NCBI GenBank assembly: GCA_001557505.1
Contig: LSAX01000006.1
Coordinates: forward strand, 1,426,001-1,490,000
Source: Reticulascus tulasneorum
Lineage: Eukaryota > Ascomycota > Sordariomycetes > Glomerellales > Reticulascaceae
Direction of reading: 5' to 3'
Length of the DNA: 64,000 bases
Shown: positions 12,202 through 22,067 of the stretch, piece by piece
How the letters are laid out: every line of letters begins with the position of its first letter
Numbering within the stretch: position 1 is the first letter of the stretch
Position numbers and translations under genes: made by a program
Notes under the pieces: model-generated
Told to the model about the DNA's origin: nothing
What the model saw: the letters and a program-made list of their open reading frames with translations, nothing else
The model's database searches: none

Positions 12202-12560
12202 TCATTTCCCCCTCCGCTTTTGTTCGAGAAACAAGACCCTTTGTCGAACTATAACCGACTCGAGTTAGCAAATGCCTCGTACAGATACCGTCCACCTGAA
12301 GATATCGAGACGGCCGGTGATTTCGAGCCAATTTCCGCAGACAGAATGCAGCGGAAGTGGTTTGGGAATGAGCGGCGCGTACCTATTGGGTCGTACTTCA
12401 TCATGCTCATTGGCAGTGATGCTCGCGGTCTTTTGAAGGTGTAGAAGTAGCCGGTCATGGCCTGTGAGAGGAGCCTGATGATGACTATACGAGACTTTGC
12501 TAGTTGGGTTTAGCGGAGAGTCCGGTAGGGGAGGCAATTGAGATTACCTTTCTTCGCCAT
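12202..12560 (-). CDS. mrpl39: Mitochondrial large-subunit ribosomal protein bL33m, three exons
   Basis: This is the mitochondrial counterpart of bacterial L33, a small protein of the mitoribosomal large subunit. It is easily missed because no exon exceeds 117 nt. Exon 1 is 12560-12548 (MAKK plus one base). Intron 1 is 12547-12500. Exon 2 is 12499-12383, intron 2 is 12382-12249 and exon 3 is 12248-12202. Splicing gives 58 residues. Diagnostic family strings are the MAKKAKSR start, [25 protein letters not shown] and the C-terminal [11 protein letters not shown]. Both introns have GT..AG borders, and the joined frame is exactly divisible by three. The family lacks a long cleaved presequence and is usually 50-60 residues, so the length fits. 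The two splice junctions fall inside conserved motifs, which makes the model strong. Confidence 0.93.
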
Positions 12561-13974
12561 TTTGGGATGCGCTGTGGTGATGTGTTTTGGAGCTCGATCA
12601 CGAATTTAGGAGCTCCAGCTGTTTTCTGGAGTTGAGGTATGTCGGCGAAACTGATTTCCCGTTCCAGTCGCAGTTGAGCAATGGAGCTAAAAAAGATTTA
12701 CCCAGCTGTCGGCAGCTGCACGCTAAGATGTAACACATTTTCCTTATCTTATCAGTTGACCATAGGATTTCAAAGCCCTGCAACTATGTAGGTACAGCTG
12801 ATGGAAGGGCAGGCTGCTCCAGAAACGTTGTTCAAAAGGCCCTTGTTGAAACTTTCAACCATGGTTCAGGGCGGTGGAGCAGCTGCCAGTGGAAGTTTAT
12901 CACAGACCTAGCTAGGCATGCATGTAAGGTAAGGCAGGGAGACATGCTGTGGAATATGCTGCCAGTGATGAGAAACCTCAACAACCCCAGCTCCCAAATG
13001 AGGGGCGGGTCGGTGTGGTTGATTTCAAAATAAGAACTGGCAGCATCCTTCAAGCCAGAACTCTTCATTAAAAGTTACTCCTCGTCGCAGCCACCGGCGG
13101 CTCCTGAGCAGTTTTCATTGTTGCTCACTTGACATAATTTCCCTGCAGTTCTCGTCTTCCTACTTCCACAGCAATCGCAATGGCATCCAGGGCAGCCCCC
13201 CCAAGTTTTGCCAAATCCCTGGGAGCCGGCCTCCTGCCTCGGAACGAGCAAAACGTCAGAGGACAGGTCAGACTGTTCTACAGTCGCAGATCACCATGTC
13301 TGCCGCACCTGACAGGTGAAGCTCTCCACATCTCTCTTTTTTCTATCCCTTACCTCCAAAGTGCATTCTGTTTTCCATTACCGCAGTGCTATGACTACAA
13401 CGTCTGTACACCGCCTGTGACTGGCTTCACCCTCAAAACACCTTGCTGGCCTCGAAACACTAGGAGTCCATCCCCGGTTTCGGAAGCCTGAAGCAAAGAG
13501 CGAGTGAAAAAAGGGCGCCAGGAAGCCGGCTGTATCCATACGAGAGCACTGGTAACCGGCAAGCTGCCTTGGCCTAGTGCTCGAGCTGTGACAATTGGAC
13601 GAAAGAGAAGCGCACATCTGTCAGACGATAAGAGAAAAATGCGCTGATTTTTGGCACATGTCGTCCGCCCTACACCCAACATTTCTACACCCAGGCACCT
13701 TGAAACCACCCTTCCTTGCTTTTTTTTCTCTCGTTGGAGAATTAAATAGCTATCAGACGTGGCTTTCTGTTCGAAATTGCCTCACTGACTGTCTCATACA
13801 TACCTAGCCTTCTGTCCTTAAATATCGAGCTTCGGTCTCTTGCCTTTTTGTTCTGGTCTAACATTCTATGACTCTTTCACTAATACCCCGCGGTCACCTC
13901 CAGAGCCATTTGCAAGTACCCCGCCAAACCAATCGCAATTCTTGAGCAAACACCTTGTATCTTGCCGTCGAACC
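12561..13974. other. Intergenic region upstream of bL33m and ALT
   Basis: About 1.4 kb of divergent upstream DNA. At 13180 an ATG opens a frame starting MASRAAPPSFAKSLGAGLLPRN, which is basic, hydroxylated and lacks acidic residues at first, like a mitochondrial presequence. An intron-like pair follows (GTGAAG near 13317, TTACCGCAG near 13386). I could not join it in frame to the aminotransferase, so it is not called as a gene. A CT-rich stretch before 13975 fits a fungal core promoter. Confidence 0.35.
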
Positions 13975-15485
13975 ATGTCAACCACTCCAGCTACTCGGTT
14001 GAACATCAACAACATCAACCCTCATGTCAAGGCTGCCAAGTATGCTGTCCGAGGCGAGCTTGCGGTGAAATCCGAGGAATACCGAGCCAAGCTCGCAAAG
14101 GGTGACAAGAGCCTACCGTTCGACAAGATCATCTCGGCCAACATCGGCAACCCGCAACAACTTGACCAGAAGCCCATTACTTTCTTCCGACAAGTTACTA
14201 GCCTGCTAGAGAATCCGAACCTGCTGGAACACGAAAATGTGCTCCTGGAGCAGCTCGGATACAAGACAGATGTTATTGCACGTGCGAAATGGCTCCTGAA
14301 GCAGGTCGGCTCCGTAGGAGCCTATAGCGCCAGTGCCGGTGTACCTGCGATCAAAGAGAGCGTTGCGAAGTTCCTCCAAAGTCAGTATCCTGAACTTCTA
14401 GACTAGCATATTTGTGATCTAACCCTCTCGCAGAACGAGATGGCTTCCCCGGTGACCCGGCCCACATCTACCTCTCAGCAGGCGCTTCCTCCGGAGTCAA
14501 TACTCTGCTACACGTAATCTGCGCCGACTCAAAGAGCGGCATCCTCGTACCGATCCCGCAATATCCCCTCTACACTGCGACGCTCTCTGTCCTCGACGCG
14601 ACGTGTGTGCCATACCTCCTCGATGAGTCAAAGAACTGGGGCACTGACCTCGCAGCGATAAAGGAGGCTTACGAGAAGGCGACGGCAGAGGGTGTGGATG
14701 TGCGAGCTATCGTCATCATCAACCCTGGAAACCCCACTGGCGCTTCTCTGCCAGAGGAGGACGTTCGAGCTGTGCTCGAATTCGCACGTGACGCTAACCT
14801 GGTCGTGATGGCAGACGAAGTATACCAGACCAACGTCTTCGTTGGCAAGTTTCACAGTTTCAAGGCTGTTTTGCGGCAAATGCAGCAGGAAAAGCCTGGC
14901 GAGTATGATCATGTGGAGCTGGCATCGCTACACAGCATTTCCAAAGGCATGGTGGGCGAGTGCGGCCACAGGGGAGGCTACTTTGAGCTCGTGAACTTCG
15001 ATGCGGAGGTAGAGGCAAACATCTACAAGTTCGTCTCCATCACACTCTGCGCACCAGTCATTGGCCAGTGTCTGGTCGAGCTAATGGTCAACCCTCCGCA
15101 AGAGGGTGAACCTTCGTACGAGCTCTACACCAAAGAGTTTAACGGCATTTTCGAGGGCCTGCAGGTTCGTGCCACCGCCCTGCATAAGGCCTTCTCCGAG
15201 ATGGAGGGCGTCGAGTGTGGCGACCCACAGGGGTCGATGTACCTCTTCCCCACGATCCAACTGTCGGCCAAGGCGGTCGAGGCAGCTGAGAAGGAGGGCC
15301 GCTCAGCAGACGAGTTCTACTGCATGCGAATGCTGGAAGCCACTGGCGTTTGTGTTGTTCCCGGCAGTGGTTTCGGCCAGAAAGAAGGGACTTTACATTT
15401 CAGGACTACGTTCCTGGCGCCGGGCACTGAGTGGGTTGGCAGCATCGTCAAGTTCCACAAGGACTTCATGGATCAGTACAGATGA
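13975..15485 (+). CDS. ALT1: Alanine aminotransferase (glutamate-pyruvate transaminase)
   Basis: This PLP enzyme interconverts alanine plus 2-oxoglutarate with pyruvate plus glutamate. Exon 1 (13975-14380) and exon 2 (14434-15485) are joined across a 53-nt intron (donor GTCAGT, acceptor TCGCAG), giving 485 residues, the usual length. Family motifs are INPHVKAAKYAVRGEL near the start, ISANIGNPQQLDQKPITFFRQV, YSASAGVPAIKESVA, the substrate-side INPGNPTGASLP, the ADEVYQTNVF strand, and the cofactor-lysine motif SISKGMVGECGHRGGY. The C-terminal GSGFGQKEGTLHFRTTFLAP is also typical. With ATG 13975 there is no presequence, so the form would be cytosolic. The frame stays open for 45 codons upstream without an ATG and reads FLSKHLVSCRRT just before the start, so a mitochondrial form from a non-ATG or spliced start is possible. 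Confidence 0.95.
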
Positions 15486-15820
15486 GGCTGTGTTGCGCTG
15501 TGATACACCGAGGTTTGATTCAAGTAAATAGACTGGGGCGGCGAATACCAAAAGGAGGGTAGGGCATATTTTTCTCTTCGTTTTAGTGGGTCTGAGTTCG
15601 GGATGGTGCTTGGCAGTTTGACCATTAGTTCACTCGTAGTAGCAAGGCTGGGCATTCTTATCTCAAGTCGGAGCAAGGTCAGAACTCGAATCCTAGCCAA
15701 GGGTGTATTGGCCCCTCTATGTAGGTATCATACACAGTAATGGCACACTTCTCCCCTCCATCTAGCCGGACCCCTGTCCATCCGCGAAGTCAACTGCGAG
15801 AAAAAATGACTGCAAGTACA
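15486..15820. other. Convergent 3' intergenic region, ALT / RPN7
   Basis: These 335 bases lie between the stops of two convergent genes and presumably hold both 3' UTRs. I see nothing else in them. Confidence 0.4.
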
Positions 15821-17417
15821 CTATGCCCTTTCGCTTCCTCGTAGACGAACGGCCTGGCCATACTTCTGCAGCTTGGTGATCAGCTGGTCACCCTGCTTCA
15901 CCACATCCTGGTATTGCTTGTTCTTGTCATCCGGTCGGTTCGTCTCGATGACGCCTTTGCCGGTGACTCGGTCGATTGTGCAAGGGATTCGGCCGGCAGC
16001 GATGAACTTGGCGAGATCACTAAAGAGAATATCAATGTCAATCAACCGTGCTTGGGAAGGGGGGGGGGGGCGGAAAGAGACTTACCGATCTAGGAAATCT
16101 ACAGTGACGCCAAAGTCTGTCGCCATGGTGTCGAGCCCGACAACTCGGTAGCTCTGTAGCAGTTGCTGATAGGCACGGAGACGCATCTCCCGGATGAACC
16201 AGTTCTTGTGCTCGTGCAGGTAGCGGTCCTGGGTCAGGAACGATTCCTCGACGAGGGCAAGCGCCTGGAAGAAGAGCTTGTAGTTGCCGTTGTACAGGCT
16301 CGTGACGAGCTGGGCGAGCGGGGAGAAATCGATTGCCATCTCGGCTTCTGGCTGGTCGGTGCTGGTGCCCAAAGTCGTCAGGTTCACGGCTGTCTTTGCT
16401 GCGGCAGGAACTGGGGCATCCTGGGCGCTAGCATCTGCGCCAGGACCAGCACTTAGGGCTCCGGAGAGCGCGAGGAGCTTGTCCTCCCCGTCGCCGAGGA
16501 TGGCTTTGATCTCGGGTGCGTCAACGACTTTGGACTTGAAGTCGACGCGCTTGAGAGAGACGGAGCCGGCGAGAACGGAGTAGACGACGAGCGAGGAGTA
16601 GGTGCAGAGTTCGTAGCTGGTAAAGGTGGAGAGACTGTCCAGAAGAAGGGGTGCGCCAAGGTTGTAGGAGCGGATAGTGAGAAGATAGATGCCTTCGTAG
16701 GCCTTGAGACGATTCCTCCGGTCCCAATCGCCGCCGCTCTCGACCAGGGCCTTGGCTCGCTCAACGTGCTTCTTGACCAGGAGCTTGTCGCCGTAGAATA
16801 GGCCCATTCGTATTATTGCCAGCACCAGGTCGATCTTCGTGCCAAGAACACCAGTCTTCTCGAAAACGTCCTCATGAGCTGTAATGGCCCGATCCTATAC
16901 AATGGTTAGTCACACTGAGTCTCGGCGGGACAAAGCAAGGAAAGAAACATGAACGAACCTTGTCGCCAACTCTCGCCCAGAACTCTGCTCTCTTCCCCTT
17001 CGCGGCCATAATCTCCGTATCGCCGGCCTTCTCAACCGCCTCGTCCTCCTCCTTTTGAAACTCCTCTAGCTCTTTATCGTTGTCCGCCTTTAGCTGCTGA
17101 TACAGGGCCTCATCCCACGGCAGATTAACCGTCGACTGGGCGCTCTTGGTCGCAATCATGCCAACAAGGCTCGACTTCCGGCTTGGCGGCTTGCCAGGAA
17201 CGCTGGAGCCACCCTCCCCGACTCCGTTTAGAATACCGTCAAGCGGGTGGGCGAGGTACCGGTAGAGCGGCGCCATCTTGTGTTCGACGATGGCATCTTG
17301 GAGGGCCTTGACGGCGGCTTGTTGGGATGGCCGGGTGGCGTAGGGATTTGTGAGGGCAAAGACATGCTGGGACAGGGGGAGGAGGGGGTATTTGGCGTAT
17401 TGGGGATCGGAACCCAT
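15821..17417 (-). CDS. RPN7: 26S proteasome regulatory particle lid subunit Rpn7 (PSMD6)
   Basis: Rpn7 is a PCI-domain subunit of the proteasome lid and is needed for lid assembly. Exons are 17417-16959, 16894-16086 and 16019-15821, with introns of 64 and 66 nt (donors GTTCGT and GTAAGT). The joined frame gives 488 residues. The N-terminal half has the helical repeat motifs (GKRAEFWARVGDK, then DRAITAHEDVFEKTGVLGTK and IIRMGLFYGDKLLV). The C-terminal half is the PCI domain, ending in FIAAGRIPCTIDRVTGKGVI, a strong family signature, then a Lys/Gln-rich tail helix. An Ala/Pro/Ser-rich insertion at roughly residues 295-335 (near GPGADASAQDAPVP) explains why it is longer than the ~430 residues of yeast Rpn7. 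The second intron contains a run of more than ten C. It diverges from ABD1 over 481 bases. Confidence 0.97.
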
Positions 17418-17898
17418 CTTGGAAATCGTGCGTAGGTGTCGATAATGCCCGCTGGGTGTTTACGAGGAAAGATTGAAGAGATGGGGTTGGATGCTGTGGT
17501 GCCGGAGAGGTTTTGTTGGAGCTGGCCTGGGAGCTTTCTGGTCGCCTGTGAAAGGTAAGCAAGGCAGGTGAGACGGCTTGCGCTGATTGGTGGTCCGGGC
17601 ATGGATCACCTGCAAGGCGGCGAGGCTCCAGTGGGAACACGTACCTAAATTTTCTGGCTACACGCCTGCCGTCCGCGCATGTGTGGATCCCAGGCCTGAC
17701 TCCCTTGCGAGTGACCTTCCATCCTCCTCCCTTGCTTTCAGCTTCATGTCAGACAACCCCAATTGGGAAAAAGAATCCATCAGCGGCGGAATGCTTCCGT
17801 TGCTTCTATAATTCCAACATATCATCAATTCATTTGGCACGAGACGCAAATTCAGTCCATTTTCCCTCCTTAGTTATCGAACTACCCGCTATCTCGAG
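17418..17898. promoter_or_regulatory. Bidirectional promoter region, RPN7 / ABD1
   Basis: Only 481 bases separate the two divergent start codons, so promoters and leaders of both genes share this DNA. I looked for the proteasome-associated control element known from yeasts (GGTGGCAAA) and found no exact copy. No discrete factor site is claimed. Confidence 0.55.
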
Positions 17899-19395
17899 AT
17901 GGCTGGGGAAGACAGAGTTCGAGAGTCAGTCGAGGTACAACCTCAGCCTTTCGACGCGAAGAAGCTCGATCCGGCCAAAAAACGCAAGCGATCCGAATCG
18001 CCTTCCAAGAGTGTCACGCCCTCCGGCTCACGACACGAACAAAGAGAAGGGCTACCACCTATCGATGAACTACCCCAGCCTTACAACGCGAAAGAGCTCC
18101 AGCCCGCCAAGAGAAGGGCAGTCTCCCCGTCTGAACAGCAGCGGAAGCTCAAACGCCCTGGCGCACGCGCCCGCATCTCCGAAGCAGAGCGCGAGGCTAT
18201 TCGCAAGAGACAGCAGGAACGCGACCGAGAACTAGAAGCTGCTGCCGCTGCCGCAGAAGGCCGGCCGCGAGGGATCAATGATGTCGTGACGCAGCATTAC
18301 AATAGCGTCCCTGAACGCGGACGGGAATGGAGAAAGACGGACAGTCGAATCAAAGGATTGCGCGCTTTCAACAACTGGGTCAAGAGTTGTATTATTCAGA
18401 AGTTCTCCCCAGAGGAGGATTTTACACCCGGGGCGAGGGAGCGAGGACTGCTGAGCGGGAAAGATCTCCTGGTCCTTGACATCGGATGCGGCAAGGGTGG
18501 TGATTTGGGCAAATGGCAGCAAGCACCTCAATCTGTTGAGCTCTATGTCGGACTGGATCCAGCCGATGTGAGTATTGACCAGGCGAAGGAACGTTATCGT
18601 CAGATGGGCAGTCGAGGTGGTGGTGGAAGAGGTGGCAGAGGAGGGTATAACAGGCGTCCTCCGCCAAGACTTTTTGAGGCCCGCTTCCACATCAAGGATT
18701 GCTACGGCGAGTCAATTGAGGACGTAGACATTGTGCGGCAGGTTGGCTTCGACACGAGCCCACTTAGCAAGCGGGGCTTCGACGTCGTCAGCATGATGTT
18801 CTGCATGCACTACGCGTTTGAGAGCGAGAAAAAGGCTCGAATGATGTTGCGGAATGTTGCTGGTTCGCTGAAGAAGGGAGGGCGGCTTATCGGATGCATC
18901 CCGAACTCGGATGTACTGGGGGAGAGAGTTCGGCAGTTCAACACACGCTTGGAAGAGAAGAAAAAGAACGAGGCCACGGAGCAGCCAGTGGAGCCCGAGG
19001 ACGGGGAGTTGGAGGAAGGCGAGGCAGAGGAGACTGCTGAATGGGGCAACCCCATCTATCGAGTCCGATTCCCGGGCAAGACCCCAAGCGACGGCATCTT
19101 CCGGCCAGCTTTCGGATGGAAATACAACTTCTTTCTAGACGAGGCGGTTGAGGAGGTGCCTGAGTATGTGGTTCCGTGGGAGGCATTCCGTGCCCTTGCT
19201 GAAGATTACAACCTCGAGCTCCAGTATCACAAGACGTTCTTGGACATCTGGGAGACTGAGAAAGATGATGAGGTGCTCGGTCCTTTGAGTGAACGGATGG
19301 GTGTGAGGGAGCGTGGCGGTGGCAGTCTGATGATCTCGCCGGATGAGAAGGAGGCGGCGAACTTTTACATAGCGTTCTGTTTCTACAAGGTTTAG
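17899..19395 (+). CDS. ABD1: mRNA cap guanine-N7 methyltransferase Abd1
   Basis: Abd1 transfers a methyl group from S-adenosylmethionine to N7 of the cap guanine in the nucleus. It is a single exon of 498 residues. The first ~125 residues are basic and disordered, with two similar stretches (QPFDAKKLDPAKKRKR and QPYNAKELQPAKRRA). The catalytic domain starts near residue 130 at HYNSVPERGREWRK, then GLRAFNNWVKSCII. The AdoMet-binding motif LDIGCGKGGDLGKW is near residue 192. Later come FDVVSMMFCMHYAFES, GGRLIGCIPNS and the C-terminal FYIAFCFYKV. A Gly/Arg-rich loop (GSRGGGGRGGRGG) at about 236-250 is an insertion relative to yeast, and an acidic Glu-rich loop follows near 360-385. The known family length is about 430-500. 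Confidence 0.97.
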   Translation: MAGEDRVRESVEVQPQPFDAKKLDPAKKRKRSESPSKSVTPSGSRHEQREGLPPIDELPQPYNAKELQPAKRRAVSPSEQQRKLKRPGARARISEAEREAIRKRQQERDRELEAAAAAAEGRPRGINDVVTQHYNSVPERGREWRKTDSRIKGLRAFNNWVKSCIIQKFSPEEDFTPGARERGLLSGKDLLVLDIGCGKGGDLGKWQQAPQSVELYVGLDPADVSIDQAKERYRQMGSRGGGGRGGRGGYNRRPPPRLFEARFHIKDCYGESIEDVDIVRQVGFDTSPLSKRGFDVVSMMFCMHYAFESEKKARMMLRNVAGSLKKGGRLIGCIPNSDVLGERVRQFNTRLEEKKKNEATEQPVEPEDGELEEGEAEETAEWGNPIYRVRFPGKTPSDGIFRPAFGWKYNFFLDEAVEEVPEYVVPWEAFRALAEDYNLELQYHKTFLDIWETEKDDEVLGPLSERMGVRERGGGSLMISPDEKEAANFYIAFCFYKV

Positions 19396-19976
19396 CTCCA
19401 GCGAAAGGTGCCCCTGATAATGAACGTACCTAACTTTAGGCTCCTTTGGTCTCTACAGAAAAGGCATTGGATCTTGTTGCCATCAACAGATTTATTGTTG
19501 TATTGATAATCCCGCGTTCCACGACATAGTAATGAGATGTGACCATTGCTCAGGGTCTACTACGTGTATGGTGCGACAAGCTTTGGAAAGCCTTAGCTTG
19601 AGACCATGGCCCAGAATCAGGAGTTCCGTGCCGAGATGTGACACATGCAGACAACTGAGGAGCAAAATTTATCTCCACAGTCAGGAGTTAAGGCGCAACC
19701 CGGCCCTTCCTGGAATTATCCTGGAGCAGCGTAGCGGAGGCCTTCAGGTTCAACAACTAAGAAGGGATGAGAGAGTTGGTGACCAATCTGGAGCTTCTAA
19801 AAGCCAGTAACACAGACTTGCCCATTTAGATTTGCACCATCACAAATATAAGAGATGTGCTATCACTCTTCACTTCCACAGGGACATTTGCGGATAAAGA
19901 ATCGATAGAGAGCTACGCAGAAGTAAAAAGACAGAAAGTGTCAAGTTGATTGCATATATGTATGAAAAGATCTGCT
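19396..19976. other. Convergent 3' intergenic region
   Basis: These 581 bases lie between the ABD1 stop and the stop of the minus-strand secreted protein. The open frames are short and featureless. I see no repeat or RNA gene. Confidence 0.4.
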
Positions 19977-20849
19977 TTAAAAAGCACCACATCCGATGCC
20001 GTTGGCCATGTTACGTGCCATGCTGAAGCTATCCATTACTACCTTATGACCACGTGCGTCGCGGTCGCCAACGGGCGGAGCTGAGTAGTGATTGTCCAAA
20101 AAGAGCAAAAGTCTTTCCCTCACGACAGGGATATGGCTGTTCTGTATGACGGAAAGCTCGAGGTCGAACAGGCGCTGGGGCCGGCGGGTTACGGGATCTG
20201 GGCCGAGATTCTCATACTGCGATGTGAAGCTGAACCCTTTCTCTGCCATGTGAAGCTGAGTGTCCCGCCCAATGTGCGACGAGTGGTCAATCTGGCGCAG
20301 CAGTTCTATCTTTTCTAACGCAGTGTCGTGCAGGTCAAAAAACTGCTGGTTGGCCGCGAGCTGGTCCGCCGTCAACCTGAGGCGCGTCCGGCCTACTTGT
20401 TTGCCAACCGCTACGAGCATTGGATTGTAACCCGTCCTCGAGCCCTTCACAATGTTGAACGGCTTGTAATTTTTTCCAAGCCTTTTGGTCTGTATTCTAG
20501 TGGCCGTGCTCTCGATGTCTGGTGTCAGCGTTCGCTCGTCAGGGCCGGCTATATTGCGTGGGAAGTTCTCTGGTCCGAGGTTGACCATCAATTCTTTGAA
20601 AGTGCAGGACCTTTCCTTTCCAGGGGCGGTTTGTGTCCCAACACAGGCCTGCCATTCGCCGATACAAGTGTTGGTACGAATCTCATCAAAGTTCGAACAG
20701 CGGTATCCTACGATGCGGTCCGCCGGAGGGTTTAGGAGGTCGATCTGGTAGGCATACCACAGCCAAAGGCGATCCATGGCACCTCTGCGACCATCGGCAG
20801 CCACAAAGGTGCCGAGATAAACGATGAGGAGAAATACGGGTTGCTTCAT
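19977..20849 (-). CDS. Secreted protein of unknown function
   Basis: I do not recognise a family. It is a single exon of 290 residues from ATG 20849; an in-frame ATG at 20864 adds MVVIA and is equally possible. The start MKQPVFLLIVYLGTFVAADG is a clear signal peptide with a likely cut after the alanines, so the product should enter the secretory pathway. The mature part has few cysteines (the CSNFDEIRTNTC, EWQACVG and SCTFKE region, and GIGCG at the end), enough for two disulfides. A helical Leu/Asp-rich middle (LTADQLAANQQFFDLHDTA) is followed by a region starting IDHSSHIGRDTQLHMAEKG. There is no hydrophobic anchor. No catalytic motif is visible. It could be an effector or a cell-surface protein; this is inference only. 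Confidence 0.62.
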   Translation of the reverse strand: MKQPVFLLIVYLGTFVAADGRRGAMDRLWLWYAYQIDLLNPPADRIVGYRCSNFDEIRTNTCIGEWQACVGTQTAPGKERSCTFKELMVNLGPENFPRNIAGPDERTLTPDIESTATRIQTKRLGKNYKPFNIVKGSRTGYNPMLVAVGKQVGRTRLRLTADQLAANQQFFDLHDTALEKIELLRQIDHSSHIGRDTQLHMAEKGFSFTSQYENLGPDPVTRRPQRLFDLELSVIQNSHIPVVRERLLLFLDNHYSAPPVGDRDARGHKVVMDSFSMARNMANGIGCGAF

Positions 20850-21410
20850 GGCGATGACCACCACAATAAGAACGAAGCATGAACAAGTTGAAGGAAGACG
20901 GAAGGGTGGCAGAAGGAAATGCGGCTAACAAGGCGGGGGGGAGACTATCTATCAACCCATTGAGACAAACATATCTAAACAAAGGTAACGTTGGTTGCTC
21001 TTCTTAACGAAAAGAATGCAGTTCAGTGTTTTGCGTCGTATTGCCCATCACCGGAAACCTGCTCCTAAACATCAGCTGAGTCGTTGGCTGCGCACACCTC
21101 ACGCCGCCCTATGAATCTTCCGCTAACCCATTACCAGTAACAAAAAACTAGCTAAATTAGCGTAGTATGCAGGGACATCTGAAATTGCCTGTTTATCGTT
21201 GCATGGTTGCATTAGGCGCTCAGGCACGGTCGGCCACGGTGCATACCAAGGTTGACACGATATTGGTTATGTGGAAACATGCAGATGATCAAGCTGGATA
21301 TTACTTGCTGATAAGAATTGCAGGGCCGTAAGGGATGCTGCAGCCCGAAATAGCCTCGTGCTTCGCGTAGAGAGCAGGCCAAAAAACGTCCCAAGATATT
21401 GCAGTCACCG
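20850..21410. other. Intergenic region
   Basis: These 561 bases contain the promoter of the secreted-protein gene and the 3' end of the 2EXR gene, both on the minus strand. I see nothing further. Confidence 0.35.
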
Positions 21411-22067
21411 TCACGATGAGTCGTCAGAGACAAGAGTGTCATCTTGATAAAGCGCTGCTATCGCCCTACGACTCTGACGGTCAAGCCTTCTCCAGTTCCC
21501 AGAGTTCATCTCATACCCTACAACATCAATAATCCTCATATTTGGAGGAGTAAAACCTGGTCGCTCGCTGCGAAGATAGTTGAAATAATCTGTATGAACG
21601 ACCATTATGTCGATCCAGCCAGTCCAGTAGAAGTCCAGCTCTTCCACTGTGTAGAAAATAACGCTCTCTACGTTCTCCAGTCCAGGAACTGGTTCATTGT
21701 CGCTGTCCACTATGTGATCTGGACTGCGTACATCGATAACGAGCCGGCGAACAGATGGGTTCCGGTCAATGAAGATATGCAAAAAGCTGTCACGCATGCG
21801 TACAGAGTCGACGTTAAAATTGACCCAGATATATGGCGGCTCGTCTTCGTACACAAAGGCCTTGGTGTAGAAGGACTCAAGGAGGCACCGCGATTCCTGA
21901 CAAGCTTGGAGAGTGGCTGGGACAGGCGTCGGGGACGAGAAGTGGCCCGGGTTGGGATTAATCCTTCTAACCCTTACTTCCCGTGGCTCAATAGTCAATT
22001 CCCAGATATGAGCGCGTAGTTCGCGAGGCAGTCGAGAGAAGGGGTAAAAGGTCGGCGTAGTTGCCAT
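21411..22067 (-). CDS. 2EXR domain protein
   Basis: This is a single exon of 218 residues. The N-terminal FYPFSRLPRELRAHIWELTIEPREV is the signature of the 2EXR domain, a large Pezizomycotina family with an F-box-like start that is especially common in sordariomycete and leotiomycete accessory genes. It is followed by VPATLQACQESRCLLESFYTKAF and VNFNVDSVRM, both typical of the family. The C-terminal third includes LDFYWTGWIDI and an acidic end. The biochemical role of 2EXR proteins is largely unknown. There is no signal peptide or membrane segment, so it is probably intracellular. The 2EXR block fills residues 5-130. The length suits the short members of the family. Confidence 0.85.
   Translation of the reverse strand: MATTPTFYPFSRLPRELRAHIWELTIEPREVRVRRINPNPGHFSSPTPVPATLQACQESRCLLESFYTKAFVYEDEPPYIWVNFNVDSVRMRDSFLHIFIDRNPSVRRLVIDVRSPDHIVDSDNEPVPGLENVESVIFYTVEELDFYWTGWIDIMVVHTDYFNYLRSERPGFTPPNMRIIDVVGYEMNSGNWRRLDRQSRRAIAALYQDDTLVSDDSS

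Noticed and set aside
13395..13709. Minus-strand frame of 104 codons upstream of ALT
   Set aside because: No motif; overlaps the promoter and a presequence-like plus-strand frame.
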